Counted from the stretch's first letter, positions 23,985-37,050 are shown. The stretch is 64,000 nucleotides of DNA from Odobenus rosmarus divergens (GCF_000321225.1 NW_004450276.1:4737816-4801815); one strand, 5' to 3'. Made by a program: numbers and translations. The notes: generated from the sequence alone by a model not told the origin.

Positions 23985-24176
23985 GGCCCCTGGATATCTC
24001 AGTCAGTTAAATGTCAGACTCTTGATTTTCGCTCAGGTCATGAGCTCTGTGTCTTGAGATCGAGCCGCACCCTGGGCTTTGTGCTCATCATGGAGTCTGC
24101 ATGTCCCTCTCCCTCTGCTCTGCCCCCACTAGCATACTCTCTCTCTCAAATAAATAAATAAAATCTTAAAATAAAA
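23985..24176 (+). mobile_element. CAN-SINE (SINEC), diverged
   Basis: The head is mutated (GGGCCCCTGGATATCTCAGT) but the order GACTCTTGATTTTCGCTCAG, GTCATGAGCTC, CTGCATGTCCCTCTCCC and AAATAAATAAATAAAATC is clear. Near-TSDs AAAAAGATTATTCTTGG and AAAAAGATGGTTCTGG flank it. It is an older copy at the edge of an L2 fragment. Confidence 0.9.
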
Positions 24177-24189
24177 AAAAAGATGGTTC

Positions 24190-25010
24190 TGGTCACCAAG
24201 TGGAGAATAGATATAAGGGAAGCAGCACTGGAAGATCAGCATGTAATCTGCATGAAACAGAGGTGGGTTGGCCCAGGGTAACGGAAAAGTAAAGAAATAA
24301 AAATTTGCCAATTTCTTTTCTTTTTTGATGAGGTAACTGTAAAACTCACTGATGCATGGGTGAAGTAGAAAAAATAATCAAGGATATTATCTAAACCTCT
24401 GGCTTGAGCAATTGCCAGATAATAATATATTTTTCTATGATAGCTAGGTCTATAAGAAAAATTGGCTCGGTAAAAGGGAAAAATCAAGGATTTCATTTTG
24501 GGCACATTAAGTTTAAGAATTCTATTATGCCTCTACAGGAAGATATAAGGTAGGTAGTGGCAACAAAAAAAAGAAGTCCTAACTGGAGGTAAATTTGGGA
24601 GTTTTCAGCATATACGCAATATTTAAAGCCAAGGGGAGTGGATATAAAAAAGATAGAGAATAGAAGCGAGCCCAGAAACCAGCCCTGATGAACTTCAACA
24701 TTTGGAGGTTATGTAGAAGAGCAATCGGGGACAAGGGAAACCGTGAGAATGTTGTCTCATGGAAGACCAGAGCAATGTTCCAGAAACAAGGAAATGCTCA
24801 GATGGGTTACCTGAGTTCAAGGATGATACGGAGAAATGAGTGAACCAGTTGGGTGACATAAAATTAATTAGTGACATTGATAAGAACAATTTTGGTGGAG
24901 TGGTAGCACAGAATTAATATTGTAAAGGGTAAGTTGTGAAGGAGAGGTGGAGGCAAAATGAGTTATCAACACTCTTGAAAAGTTTTACTGTGACCAGAAA
25001 CAGAGAAACA
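24190..25010 (-). mobile_element. L2 fragment, minus strand
   Basis: The plus strand shows antisense L2 ORF2 landmarks: TTGGGCACATTAAGTTTAAG, GGGAGTTTTCAGCATATACG, GATGAACTTCAACATTTGGA, AAGAACAATTTTGGTGGAGT and CTTGAAAAGTTTTACTGTGA. Its 3' end is missing and a SINE abuts that side. Confidence 0.82.
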
Positions 25011-25284
25011 TGACTTGCAAAACAAGGGAAGTTCTTTCAGTTTGGGTCTAAATTTTACAAACTACCTAATGTGGAGGTCCTTGTCCTTTATGACACTCAT
25101 GTATTCTTCAAATTTCTTCCTTGGCTGCAACTTAACTAGGAAATTTACCATTTATTCATTTCATTTCTGCCATATACTTTAAGCAACAAATCTAATAAAT
25201 GGGCTGTTGATGATTTTTCTAAAGCCAATCGGTAGTTTTCTTTTTCCTTTAGTGAAGAATGATGGGTTATTTTTCTACTGTATT

Positions 25285-25505
25285 AGATAATAATGCTAAT
25301 ACTAATTAAATCCTATTGCAGCATTATTCTAAGAGTTTTACCTATATTTATTCATTGAATTCTCACAGCAACACTAAAAGGGCAGGAACAATTATTATTC
25401 CCATTGTATAGATGGAGAAACTGAGGCTTAAATAAGGTTGAATAACCTGCCCAAGATAAAAAAAATTTTAAGTGGTAAAGCCACTTAACTCCAGAATCCA
25501 CATGT
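25285..25505 (+). mobile_element. MIR SINE remnant
   Basis: GAATTCTCACAGCAACAC, the AATTATTATTCCCATTGTAT segment, AGATGGAGAAACTGAGGCTT and ATAACCTGCCCAAGAT match the MIR core in order. Confidence 0.85.
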
Positions 25506-25510
25506 GAAGC

Positions 25511-28500
25511 CAGTGGTTTTTATATATTTTTTCAAAATAAAGTGATTATTGTTAACACTAAATTAAGTGGAACCCAATATTCATAAAAGAAGGAGCAGAG
25601 GTGTAGAGACGTCTCCTCCTACTTGCTTCCGCTCTCCCCTCCTTCCTATTCCGAGGCAGCCCTTGACGAGATTCCATGGAAACTCGGAGATAATTGACCT
25701 CACATCTGGATTTCACTCACGTAGGCTCTGTTCCATATTACATGTAATCACATGTAATATTTTGATTTCTATTTACATAAATCAGTTTAGCATGAATTCT
25801 TTCTAATCCAAATGTCTTCTTTCTGTATTTGTAATTTTCTTTGGCTGTGTTCATTCAAAATTAGAATGCTTCTCTAAAGGTCTGCCTTTTGGTCTTTTCT
25901 ACGTTCTTAGCACAACTGTAATGAAACAAACCTGAAAGCTGATTTCTCAGAATTAGCCATTTGCTTTTCTAGTAAATAGTACTCACAGAAGGCTGTAGGT
26001 TTCTCTTTCAAGCAAAGTAGAAACAGGTCTCTCCTCATTTTGTAATTATCCTATGGTGTTAACACAATATATCATCACAGTACTTATTTCAGACTTATAA
26101 AATTCTTCATAAGGATTTCATAAAATATTTTTTACTGTCGTTAGTTGGGAAGGGGGTGTTGAAAACTTTTACTGGGGAATTGTTTTTCAGTAAAATGAGT
26201 GATTGTTACTATTACTGTAAGAATAGAAAAGTATATTAATGCAAGAGTGTAGCAATCCAAAAGACGTCAACAGTATTGTTTAAAAGTAGAAGATACGTTA
26301 AAATATCTATATCCCTAATTTGCTAAGCTTGGAGATACCCACTAAATGGATGGAGTTACTTCCCTTTTATTGCTTCTCAGACAGGCTGCACAGAGGTTGT
26401 ACAGTGAACTTACACATTCGAAATTTGCACGTTGGAAATTTACCTTCTGGTCACACAAACTGAAGTGGGGAAGAGAATCAATCAGTCAAATAATGGCAGA
26501 AGTTACACTGCCTTAAATATCTTGACTGATTCAACAAAAGTTGAATTTTCGCCAAAAATATTCTGATCCTAATTACAAGCCTCAGTTTCATTTGAATATT
26601 ACATACAGAGCTCTGATAAGAGTGAATTCCACCTTATTAGTACAAAATGAAATAGAAGGGACATACTGATTTGACCAAAAGGCACACCAGTATCTGCACA
26701 AATTTATTTAACCATTCGTCAGGTCAATAAGATTTAACACAACTAACAAGTCGCCTGTCCCTCAGTCTCCCAGAGGATGAGCATCTTCCTTCTTTCATCA
26801 AGCTGGGCTTACTCAAATGAGTGATACCAGCCTGATTTCTGTTAAATTGTACCCTCCTTGCTCATCTGCAGTGAAACTGATTTCACCTTTTCCATTGTTT
26901 GCCTTTAGTCTGAGCACCAATAAGAGTGCGGCTTGATGTGAAGCTTCCTGATAGTTGCCATTTCTCCTAGAAGTTAATCTATGAGAGGGGAAAAAATTCT
27001 TCATGTGATTTAACGTCATTCAGGGAGAATGAGCACGTTTCTCTGAGATTTCAGGGAAGATGTCGTCTGGTATTAGGGTAAGAAACTCCAATCAATGATC
27101 TGAGGCACACACCCAAACTCTGTCAGGAAACAGTGGTCAATATGTTTATTAGCTTCTCCTCATGCTCCAAGTGGTATTGCTCTGGTTTTGTCAGCATCTT
27201 GGTGGGGTACGGCGTTCAGGGAAAGGCCTATCCAGGTGATCATAGGTCAAGGCAAATTTAATAAGACAAGTTTTCATCTATTTCTGCAATTCCTTCAGAA
27301 TCTTTTAAAATACCTTGGACAACTATCAGTCTGTTCTTTAGTATTTAAGAAAAGGTGTTTGTTGCCTTTATTTTATATTTGTTCTACAAATTGAGGTAAC
27401 ATGCTGTCTAAAATAAAACAAAGCAGATTTTGAATTTTTATTCATATCTTTGGTCAAGATGTTGCCTTCCTGCATATGAAGCTTTGGTAATTGTTAACTC
27501 CATTTATTCAGGAAAAGGAAACAATTGTAGTTATCTCAGACGTCAAAACATGAGATCATGCCCAGGATAAGACCTGCATACAGAGTCCTGATTTCAATTA
27601 TCTGCGAACGGCTCGACACATTACAGACTGTGGGTATGGTCCAGGATATTTGTCCTTATCATAATTTAACTGCTTCCACAATTATCCAGCAAGTGCTCCT
27701 GTCTTCCTGCAAAAGTACCTAACCGTGCAGTGACAGTATATCCCTAAGCATACCCCACATGACTGGAATATACCTTAAAGGCCACACTGAAGTGATAAGA
27801 ATTTAAGAATGTGCTCATTCTTTTTTTTATTTTCTCATGTATATTTATTTCATTCATTTCTTTAAATACCTGCATAACAATTCATACTTACATAGTTAAT
27901 GTTGCCTTCCCTGTTATTACACAGTTATATTTTTAGCAGCTTTCTCAATTGCAAGTAACACAGCAATACAATTTCTTGCACATGCCTCTGTATGCAAATA
28001 TACAAGTGTTCTCGTTCTAACCCCAGGACTCTGACTTGAGGAAGCTTCCTGAAAATGCCATGAGTAACAAGAATCTTGCCTGGTCACCAGAGCTAGAGTG
28101 ATAGGTGGAAATAACCAGGTCTGTACCCAAAGCTCTCAAACAAAGACGAATACATTTTCCACGAGTTCTTCACTCACTCAACAAATACCGGTTAAGTTTT
28201 TGCCAGGTTATCAGGTACTATTTGGTACATACTAATTGGTTCTGAAAATCCCAAAGCTTAATTTACAAGTGAATCCCAGCAAAAAATAAAAATTTGGGCG
28301 CTCTCCAGAAAAGAAGTTTATTGAGACCCCTGCTAAAGAAATGCATACACACATAAACACATACACACATAGATCTACATATATACACACATACCCAGAA
28401 GTTTATTGAGGAGTGAGTGCATGAAAGGGTATAATATGACCAGATGAGGATAATTACATTGTTTGTGGCTTCAAGGATGTAACTACTGTGAAAATTTGTG

Positions 28501-29041
28501 TTTTTCTGGATTTTTTTGTTCCATCTTGGATAAATAAGTCCGAAGAGGCATTTTAGACAGATAAAGTGTTTTCCAGCCAATTTGTGTCTCAACAAAAATC
28601 ATGTCTCTATTGTCAAGGTGTTTTTAAGGATATTTATGAGTCTGTGAGCTGGGACAGTATCTGGAAATGTTTCTTTCTCTTCTACCTCAAGATACAGACT
28701 CAGAAGGACCCCTTCATGACTTCTGGCCAACATACCAGATCTGTGGCTGCCCATCAGAGAACGCAAAGATGATAGAAAGAGGTATTCTTCTAAAATGAGG
28801 GTATATAAATTGCCCCCAAGGGAGATCCAAGTGCTAACTCTGTTGGTAGCACTGCGGAGTAAGCTGTAGAAGCCCACAAGGATGCATATTGCAAACCTTG
28901 AAAGGGCAAGGGGTGTTCTCCAAATATCACCATTGTGCATTTAGCTGAATGCCTTTTGCTAGATAGGAATCGAATTGAACTTGGACTTTGATTACGGAAC
29001 TGACCAAAAAATCCTCTTACACTTCCTCACATTATCATATG
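25511..29041. other. unassigned non-coding sequence
   Basis: No gene, RNA or confident repeat. It is AT-rich throughout, with an AC-rich imperfect microsatellite near 28340-28395. Short frames on both strands at 28263-28940 have no recognisable domain. Confidence 0.55.
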
Positions 29042-29051
29042 TGGACTTTTC

Positions 29052-29248
29052 TTTTCTTAAAGATTTTATGTATTTATTTGAGAGAGTAGGTGGGGAGAGG
29101 GACAGCAGAGGGAGAAGAGAGAGAATCTCAAGCCAACTCCCTGCTGATTGAGGAACCTGATGCAGGGCTCCATCCCAGGACCCCGAGATCATGACCTGAG
29201 CTGAAACAAAGAGTTGGGCACTCAACCAACTGAGCCACCCAGGCCCCC
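29052..29248 (-). mobile_element. CAN-SINE (SINEC), minus strand, older
   Basis: On the minus strand: GGGGGCCTGGGTGGCTCAGT, GTCATGATCTCGGGG, TGCATCAGGTTCCTC and a short tail ending TTAAGAAAAG. TSDs TGGACTTTTC at 29042-29051 and 29249-29258. Confidence 0.95.
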
Positions 29249-29258
29249 TGGACTTTTC

Positions 29259-30449
29259 AATAATTAAACAATTTTAATATGACTTTGATGTTCATGTATC
29301 ATCATCTCATTTTACATTCTACTTAAGAAGTTCCTCTAAATCATCATTAGGCAGTTGGCAGATTCGGGAAAGATCTTAAAAAATAAGTTCCAGGTGGTAT
29401 CAGAAAGCCCCTCCCACCCCTTAAGGGTTCTCTGGATCCACTTCTCTCCTTCTGACTCCCTGTTGAACTACGGAATCCTCATGCCACCTTCATGCTCCCC
29501 CTTAAGGGGCTTCTGAACAAATTCCTATAACTATGAATATCAGCAGTTGCTTCTTGATATTGTTCTCCATTTGTCATTCCAGTGTAGCTAGTGCAACTCC
29601 TCACTCCTTTTGCTCAAAGTGACCTCGGGCCAAAAGAAATCCTGCTGTGAGGGCAGACACCAAAGAGCCAGCGAGGTCTCACCCACAGAAATAATGAAAG
29701 CACCCATTCTGAGCTGCTTCCTCCTTCTGCCCAGGGAGTTCCTGCTTTCCTGAGAGCAAAAATCACTCCAGCCAGGAAATGCGAATGTGGACTTTAGTAC
29801 TTGAATTTTCCTTCAGCTGATTACTACAAATGACCAAGAATTAGTAAGATGCACTGATTAAATGGATAAAAGGCTGGTTTTGCAGGCAAGATAAAAAAAA
29901 ATATCATTGTACCTTTGCAGAGGTGTTCTTTGGTTATGAAAATTCTTCCCCTCACTTCCCCAGGCCCTGTCCAGTGTAAAGAGCGTGCCGTACTAGGCTA
30001 AATCTTAGAGTAATACATCTGGCTACAAATTCTTCCAGAAAATAACAGATAAATGTGCCATCAGGACAGAGTGAGAAAGGGAAAGAGATTCAAAGTCACC
30101 TTGAACACGATGAACAAGTCTTAGCAGTCCTGGCCTCTGCTTTAGCTCTCACCTGCCCTGGGACCTTGACAGTACCGGGCAGGTTGTTATCAGGTAGGCC
30201 TCTGGCATTGTGAATGAAATGAATTGAAGTAACAGGAAGTTGCATGCTCACACTTAAAAGCTCCTGACAAAAACCTGATTTCTTTAGATATTAGGAGATA
30301 TAAAAGCATATGAGCAAATACTTCGTGATTTGTCTTGAGCATTTGTCACAGTATAATAACCATAATGCATTTGTTATTCTAGCAATAAACGCCTGTTAAA
30401 CACAAACCTTCAAAATTTCATTCGGATTCGCACAGTTCACAAAAAGAGT
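29259..30449. other. unassigned non-coding sequence
   Basis: I see no gene, RNA or named repeat. Confidence 0.5.
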
Positions 30450-30665
30450 GGTCTCTGGAATCAGAATCTTCCCCACCTGATAAATATTTGACCTGAGCCA
30501 GTGAAATAGCACACTAAACCTCAGTTTCCTGATTTTTAAAATGGAAATAATAATGGTATTCATATCCAATCATTGCTTTCTGTGTTATGTGAACTAACCT
30601 GGGGGAAAAAAGTCCTCAGCACAATATCTAACACGAAACAGATCCTCAAAAATATGAGCTCTATC
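30450..30665 (-). mobile_element. MIR SINE remnant, minus strand
   Basis: AACCTCAGTTTCCTGATTTT, AAAATGGAAATAATAATGGT and TCAGCACAATATCTAACACG follow antisense MIR in order. It is diverged. Confidence 0.75.
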
Positions 30666-31114
30666 TGAGAAAAGCAAGAGTGGGCAAATCAAATAGCTTG
30701 GGGGTGAGAAGATTGAGAAAAGTGTCCTGCTTTATAAAGATGAACATCAAACATTTAAAATCTGGGTCAAAATCAACTAAAAGGGGACACAATACAATTC
30801 TTAAAAGCACACCCCAGAGAAGTGTAGACCAAAAAATATGTTGAAGAAATGTGTCAAGATGACAAATTTATGCACTAGAAATATATAATAGGCTATTGGA
30901 GGACAACTGGAACGCTTTGAGACCTGTTCATATTTATTTCAAGAGAATGTTAGGGGAAAAAAAAAATGACTCTCCTAAACCCTTTTCCAGCACTATTGTT
31001 GGAGACAAGCACTCACGTTGTGCATGACAGCAACTTTTTTTTTGATCACTGATGAGAATTAGCATGAGACAGAGAGAGTTTCAGTGGAGGTAAGTTCCTA
31101 TGTCAAGACAGTGC

Positions 31115-33350
31115 TGAGCTCAGTCATTTATTCCTTAAGGCAACAACAGTTTATTGAATGCTGTCCATGTGCAGGCACAGTGAAGGGCACCAGGGACTGG
31201 AAAAAATAAAAAACACAAAACAGTGAACGAAAGCAAATGTGTCCCACGTATTTCCATGTGTTGGCTACAATGAATAATGATGCCGTGAACATGGGAGTAC
31301 ACATATGGTTTTGAGATCTTGATTTTAGTTCTTCTGGATAGATACTCAACAGTGGGACTCCCGGATCACATGTTTGTTCTATTTGCAGGTGGGGGGTAGG
31401 GAGTTTCTGTTCTACAGGAATAAAGTTTCAGTTCAGCAAGATGAGAAAGTTCTAGATATCTGTACAACATTGTGCCTATAGTTAATAATACTGTACTGTG
31501 CACTTAAAATTTTGTTAAGAAGCTAGATCTCATGTTAAGTGAGAAAAAAATAAAAAGAATAAAGAATAACACCAAATAAGATTGATTGTGGTGAACATTT
31601 TTTTAAGAAACAAATGTGGCTTTCACTTTCCTGGTGTTCACACCCCAGTGGGGAGAGGCTAGATGTTAATCAAATAGTAATCCAAATGGTTATCTATCAC
31701 AAACTGGGGTGAAGTGCTAGGAAGGAAAGAAAAGATATGTGGCCCTGAGATTTCATAGGAAAATAGAAACTTCTGAGGGTGGGCTGTATGTAGTGTCTGG
31801 AAAAGAAAGATTTGTACTGAAATCTGAAGAATAAGTAGTAATGAACTATTTGTAGTTAAATAGCAATTAATTAGGTATGGAAGTGGAGTAGGGGATATGT
31901 AAGGATGTTTCTAGCCTTAAGGAACAGCATGTACAAAAGCCCTGTGGCAGAGGAGAAGGTGGTTTGGCTGACAGGCCCATGTGGCTAGGGAGCAGGAAGG
32001 AAGGGGGTGGGCAGGAAACCATCATCAGTGACAAGTCTGCTTTCTGCTTTAAACTGATATGAAGTGAACAACACTCTCAGCTGAGAACTCAACTATGACT
32101 CGTTGTCTTAGCATCTGGTGAAATTGTGGATGCCTCCCTTTTGGAGGCAAGCCAGTACTTGGATTCTTTTGATAATCATAAAAACAGACATATCAGCAAA
32201 ATAAGAGGCAGAAAAGTATCAAAGAGTTTCACTCCATTCTCCCACACAGCTCCTACATTGTTTCCAAAGATGGGATTCATCAGCTTTCCAGTCTTGGGGC
32301 CCCTGAGCAAGTGTGATTCATTCAGAGGGCACACCTGGAAAGCAGTCTAATTTCTAGAGGAGGAATACGTTAGAGGGATTTTAAAGACTTTATGGTTCTC
32401 CTCCTTCATTATGAATAGAAAGCTATCTCCAGGAAGTGAGTTAAGAACAAATATGGAGGACACTCACAACTGTTAATCTCTACTTCCATGAGAAACCATT
32501 ATGGTGGTGCTGGGATGAATCAAGGCTCATGAAGGGGACTGTCCTGAGTGAACCTATTAAACAGGCTGTTGTAACAATCCACGTGAAGGTTGATAAGGGC
32601 CTAAAAGGGCAATAATAAGAGGGATGAAGGAAAACAAATAGATTCCAAAAATGTAAGTGGCTACTTGGTCAGGATTTGTGTGTGAAAGCATTTTGTGGGG
32701 AGAGAAGGAAGAAGGAGGAGCCACAGATGAGTCCTATTACTAACAGGGGATTAGTTGGGGGAAAAAATGAGATTATTTTTGGACATTTTGAATCTGAGTA
32801 GCTGAAGGATGTACTGTCAGTTTGTCCAAAAAGTAACTAGATTTTGAAGTCTAAGACTTGAGAATTTCTAGCCTGAAGATTTAGGATATCTCAGATGAAA
32901 AATAATGGATTTTAGCATCAGAGGTGACCAGGCACCCAACAGAAAGTGTGCACAGTGAGAAGAGCAAGGGGAAACAGATGCGCTAAGACATAAGGAAAAT
33001 GAGCTCTCAGAGACCGCAGTTTGGGGAAAATGGAAATGATCAATAACGTGAGGGGCACCGAGGGGTTCCAGTAAGGTAAGACCTGAAAAAATTCTCCAGT
33101 CTTCAACACGTATTAAGTCTTGGTGGCCTTAGCAAGAATGATTCCAGTACAGTGGAGGGAGCCAAAGTTAGATTTCAAATGGTTGAGAAATGATTAGCCG
33201 GTAGAAATGGAGCCAGCAAGTGTAGGCTAGGATTCTCAGACCCTTGGATGTAAAGAAAGAATAAATACTAGATGAGTGTTAGGAAGGGTACAGAGCAAGG
33301 AGTTTGTAGATGTTTTCAGCATTTTAGGTAAAAAGCTGAAATGGAGAAAC
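31115..33350 (-). mobile_element. L2 copy, minus strand, split by an L1 and by about 530 bp of other sequence
   Basis: The antisense 3' end begins at AACAGTTTATTGAATGCTGT and runs to about 31240, resumes at about 31618 after an L1 insertion, and continues to about 31995 (GGAACAGCATGTACAAAAGC). Antisense ORF2 sequence resumes near 32540 (ACAGGCTGTTGTAACAATCC) and fades near 33350. The segment 32000-32530 does not look like L2 and may be another insertion. Joining the two L2 parts into one element is inference from order and orientation. Confidence 0.72.
31242..31607. mobile_element. old LINE-1 insertion with 5' inversion (twin-primed)
   Basis: The left part (31243-31375) is L1 ORF2 3' sequence in minus orientation (GGCTACAATGAATAATGATG, ATAGATACTCAACAGTGGGA). 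The right part (31386-31560) is L1 3' UTR in plus orientation (CAGCAAGATGAGAAAGTTCT, CACTTAAAATTTTGTTAAGA) with an A-rich end. The arrangement is the inverted-5'-segment structure that twin priming produces. Near-TSDs AAAGCAAATGTG (31230-31241) and AAACAAATGTG (31608-31618 region) flank it. It lies inside an L2. Confidence 0.8.
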
Positions 33351-34527
33351 TGAACAAATCAGGATCCAAAATTTCAATTCAGTTACTCTGTCAACTAGGT
33401 AAAAGCACTTAGTTCCTTAAGAATGGATTATTTTTGTAATGAAATACATGTCTGGATAGTCTTCTCTTAGGATGGGTCAGTTCTCATTTTGGGAGAACCC
33501 GGGGTAACCATTTAGTGCCTTGACAAGGAAGACTCATTTCCCATGTTTTAAAAATAAATGCCTTTATCTGGTCACAGCAGTGAGAGCGAACACGGCTCAG
33601 GGTTAACTCTGTGAGGCCAAGCTAAGTAAGACCTTTGCCCAAGGCTCCACAAAACCCATTTCTGGAAGATAATAATGTCCAAATAACTGTTTCTAAGGGG
33701 GAAAAATGCAATTTTCTCCTCTTGGGAATAGGCATTTTTGCCTCTTTATTCTTTTTTCTAATTATGGGTTTCATTACATTTCATCAATTTGCAGACTTAT
33801 CTCCAGTTGAAATGTGTCTGTTTGTCAGTGGTCCAATTTACTGTGTCTGGGATTTATCCTGTGTTTATTGACCTCTGGCAAAGCTCTGCAAGGACTGGGT
33901 CTCCTCCTTTTTACTGAGCCTGGCTTGACAGATTGCTTTCACTGAGGGCTCTTCTAAGCATGGAGGATGTCCTTGCTCTGGGAGGTTTCTATTTACTTCT
34001 GGCCTTGTGGCATTTGTCTAAGGCTGGGTTTTATTCTTTCAGGATCCCTGGGCCCCTCCTCTCATTATGCTGTCAGGGCTACATGTTGGTTACAGCAGAA
34101 CCTTTGTCCCAAGTGCTATTTACTTTGAGAGCTTGACGGTTTATCAAATGACCTAGATAAAGGGTCTCAAAGCTTATAACCTGTTTTGTTGTCCAAAGAT
34201 AAGGACTGTGTATTTCAGACCTAATATGACTACAGATCAAAATTTTGAATGTACCATCATGGAAGCGCTTGAAGATAATTTAAAAAAAAATTGCAGAGGT
34301 TAATTAAGAATGGGCTGTTGTTGACAGACAAGGTAATTGGTATGTTCTGGAAGGTTCTGATCACTAAAAATAAGCTGACTTTGACTTTAAAAAGATACAT
34401 TAAGATAAATACACTTTCAGACATGTGTTCTTGTATATGACTCCATAGCAATGCTAATGGTCAGATCATTTGCAGATTATTAGCAACTTTTAGAAAATAT
34501 GCCATAGAAATTACCTTCATTTGTTAT
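33351..34527. other. unassigned non-coding sequence
   Basis: No recognisable repeat or gene. A hydrophobic open frame at 33933-34136 is short and has no domain signature. Confidence 0.5.
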
Positions 34528-35247
34528 TCAGCAAATATTTATTGAGTACTTACTATGCGCCAGACATTGCTTAGGTTTTAGAGTTAAAGTAGTAAAGAAA
34601 AAAGACAAAGCTTCAGTCCTCATGGAGCTCACATTTGAGTGGGAGTAAGACCTGCAACAAATAAGCAAGCAAACAAGCAAACAAAATGTATCCTGGTCAA
34701 GTGGTGGGAATTGATAGGTATAAATGGAGGGAGGTTGGTAGAGAGGAGAAGTGTGGTAAGGGAAGGCTGAAAGAACATTCCAGCTGAGATGTGCAAGGTG
34801 TACAGGAGCAAGCCAGGTTGGCATCTGGGAACGAGGGTTTCAGGCAGACAGACCAGCACATGTAAAGGAACAGCACAGGCAGAGTGCCCGGTATGAGGAA
34901 GAGAATGCCTGGGAAGAGGCAGGAAATGATTTGAGAAGTAAGAGACTGTTGTGTCACACAGGGCTTTCTGGGACATGGTAAGGATTCTGGCTTTTGTTCC
35001 ATGTGAGTTGGGAAGCCACTGGAGAGTCTCCCCAGAGTGGTGTCATAATTTAAGGTAGGTAGTTTAGGAGCTCGCTTTGTATACTCTGTTGAAAATAGAA
35101 TTGTAGGGGCACAAGGATGGAAGCTGAAAGAATAGTCCAGAGGCTGCTGAAATAATCGAAAGATGCTAGAAGAGCGCATCAGGGTGGTGAGAGCAGAGAT
35201 GGCGAGATACTGTGGGATTCTCTATGTATTTTAACAGTAATATTCTA

Positions 35248-35448
35248 GGGGCGCCTGGGTGGCTCAGTCGGTTAAGCGGCTGCCTTCGGCTCAGGTCGTG
35301 ATCCTGGGGTCCTGGGATCGAGCCCCGCGTCGGGCTCCCTGCTCGGCGGAGAGCCTGCTTCTCCCTCTCCTTCTGCCTGCCTCTCTGCTTATTTGTGCTC
35401 TATTGCTATCTCTCTGTCAAATAAATAAAATAAAATCTTTAAAAAAAA
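35248..35448 (+). mobile_element. CAN-SINE (SINEC), young, in L2
   Basis: GGGGCGCCTGGGTGGCTCAG, GTCGTGATCCTGGGG, GAGCCCCGCGTCGGGCTCCC and an AAATAAAATAAAATCTTT-A10 tail. TSDs AACAGTAATATTCTA at 35233-35247 and 35449-35463 are perfect over 15 bp. CpG sites survive (GCGTCGGG), which supports a recent insertion. Confidence 0.98.
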
Positions 35449-36092
35449 AACAGTAATATTCTATCATACATTTATATGATTTGTAAATTGGATGTGAGAT
35501 GTGAGAGAAAAGAGATAGTCAAGGATAAATCAAAATTTGTGACCAGAGCAACTAAAAGGAGGGTGGGAAGGTATCAGGAGGAACAGTTTGGGTGTAAGGG
35601 GGAATATCAGGAGCTTGGTCTTAAACATGTTCTTTTGAAGATCTTTGTTAGACTTCTACATCAAGGCTTCAGGTAGGCAGGGGAGACATCCAGGTTGGAG
35701 ATATAAATCTGAGAGGCTTCCAGAGGAGACTGCGAAGAGATCACTTAGGAGGTGACATAGAGAAGAGACAAGGTCTATGGACTAAGTCCTGGGGCACCTG
35801 GACTTAGAAGGACAAGGAGAAGCAACCAGTGAAGGGGACTCAGAAGGAGCAACCAATATGGTAACAAAGAAATCAAGAGGCTAGGTAAGGAAAACATTTA
35901 AGGTGGATATGGTTAGTATATGTTATTAATAGAGTAAGAGAAATAAGGACAAGAAATTGATCTTCAGGTTCAGCCATACGAAGATCACTGGAAACTTTGT
36001 CAGGAGTGGTTTTGGTGCAGTGATGAGGCCCAAAGGCTTTTGGAGTAGGAATAAGTGAAACTAGGAGAAGAAAATGTAGAAACAATGGATAA

Positions 36093-36544
36093 TGTATTAG
36101 TTGGGGTTCTCCAGAGAATCAGAACCAATAGGATGTGTATGTGTGCATGTGTGGCATGTGGTGTGGTGTGTGTGTGAGGGAGAGAGAGAGGGAGAGAGAG
36201 AGAGAGACTTAATTTAAGAAATTGGTTCATGTGATTGTGAAGGCTGGCAAATCCAAAGTCCTCAGGGCAGGCCAGTAGGTTGGAGATGAAGGGAAGAGTT
36301 GATTCTGTACCTCAAATTGAAGGTGGTCTGTTGACAGAATTCCCTCTCCTTTCTGTCTTTTCCTATTAAGTCCTTCAGCTGATTGAGTGAGGCCCACCCA
36401 CATTATGGAGGGTAATCTGCTTTACTCAAAGTCTACTGACTTAAATGTTCATTTCATCTTAAAAAATACCTTCACAGAAACATTTAGAATAATTTTCGAT
36501 CAAATATAGGCCCAGCCAAGTTGACACATAAAATTAATCATTGA
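36093..36544 (+). mobile_element. solo LTR-like element (probably ERV-L class) in L2
   Basis: It starts TGTATTAGTTGGGGTTCTCC and ends near AGTTGACACATAAAATTAAT. GATAA occurs directly before (36088-36092) and after (36545-36549), a 5-bp TSD typical of ERV-L/MaLR insertions. Internal landmarks are GAGGCCCACCCACATTATGG and TCTGCTTTACTCAAAGTCTA. No gag, pol or env is present. The repeat is a familiar mammalian one, but I cannot give its library name with confidence. A TG-rich and a GA-rich simple tract (36130-36210) lie inside. Confidence 0.7.
36130..36210. repeat. (TG)n-rich and (GAGA)n simple tract
   Basis: An imperfect TGTGTGTGCATG tract runs into GAGAGAGAGGGAGA. It lies inside the LTR-like element, which commonly carries a simple repeat at this point. 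Confidence 0.85.
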
Positions 36545-37050
36545 GATAAGTCCCAGGTGTATCGTAGCAAAGAAGGGAAGGAGAAAAATAAGCAGCAGGT
36601 GGAAGAAGATATAGAGTGAAGAAATTATTCTTTAAGATAAGAGAAATAATAACATGGAAGTGTGGCAAGAGAAAAGTTGATGAGGCAGAAGAGAGGAAGC
36701 ATCTCATGAAATGTCCTTGAGCGAGTGAGAGGAATCAGTTGACCTTTGATAGGAGCCAGGGAAAGTCCTCCACATTCCAGGAAGAGGTCTGAGTATGAGA
36801 CCCAGGTGCAAGGAGGTAAGTTAATGTGGTGGTAAAAGCTTATGGAAATTACCTTCTGAATGCTTCTGTGTTCTTAGTGAAATAGGAAGCAGTGTGACCA
36901 GCTAAGTCTAAGAACAGAGGAGGTATTAGAGGCTTGAAGATCCAAAAAGATATGAAATACTTGTCAAGAAGAATTGAGATTGAATAGACTAAGGAAATTG
37001 ACTAGGGTTTTCAGCTAGCACTCAGGAATCATTTAAAGTTCATTTTCATG

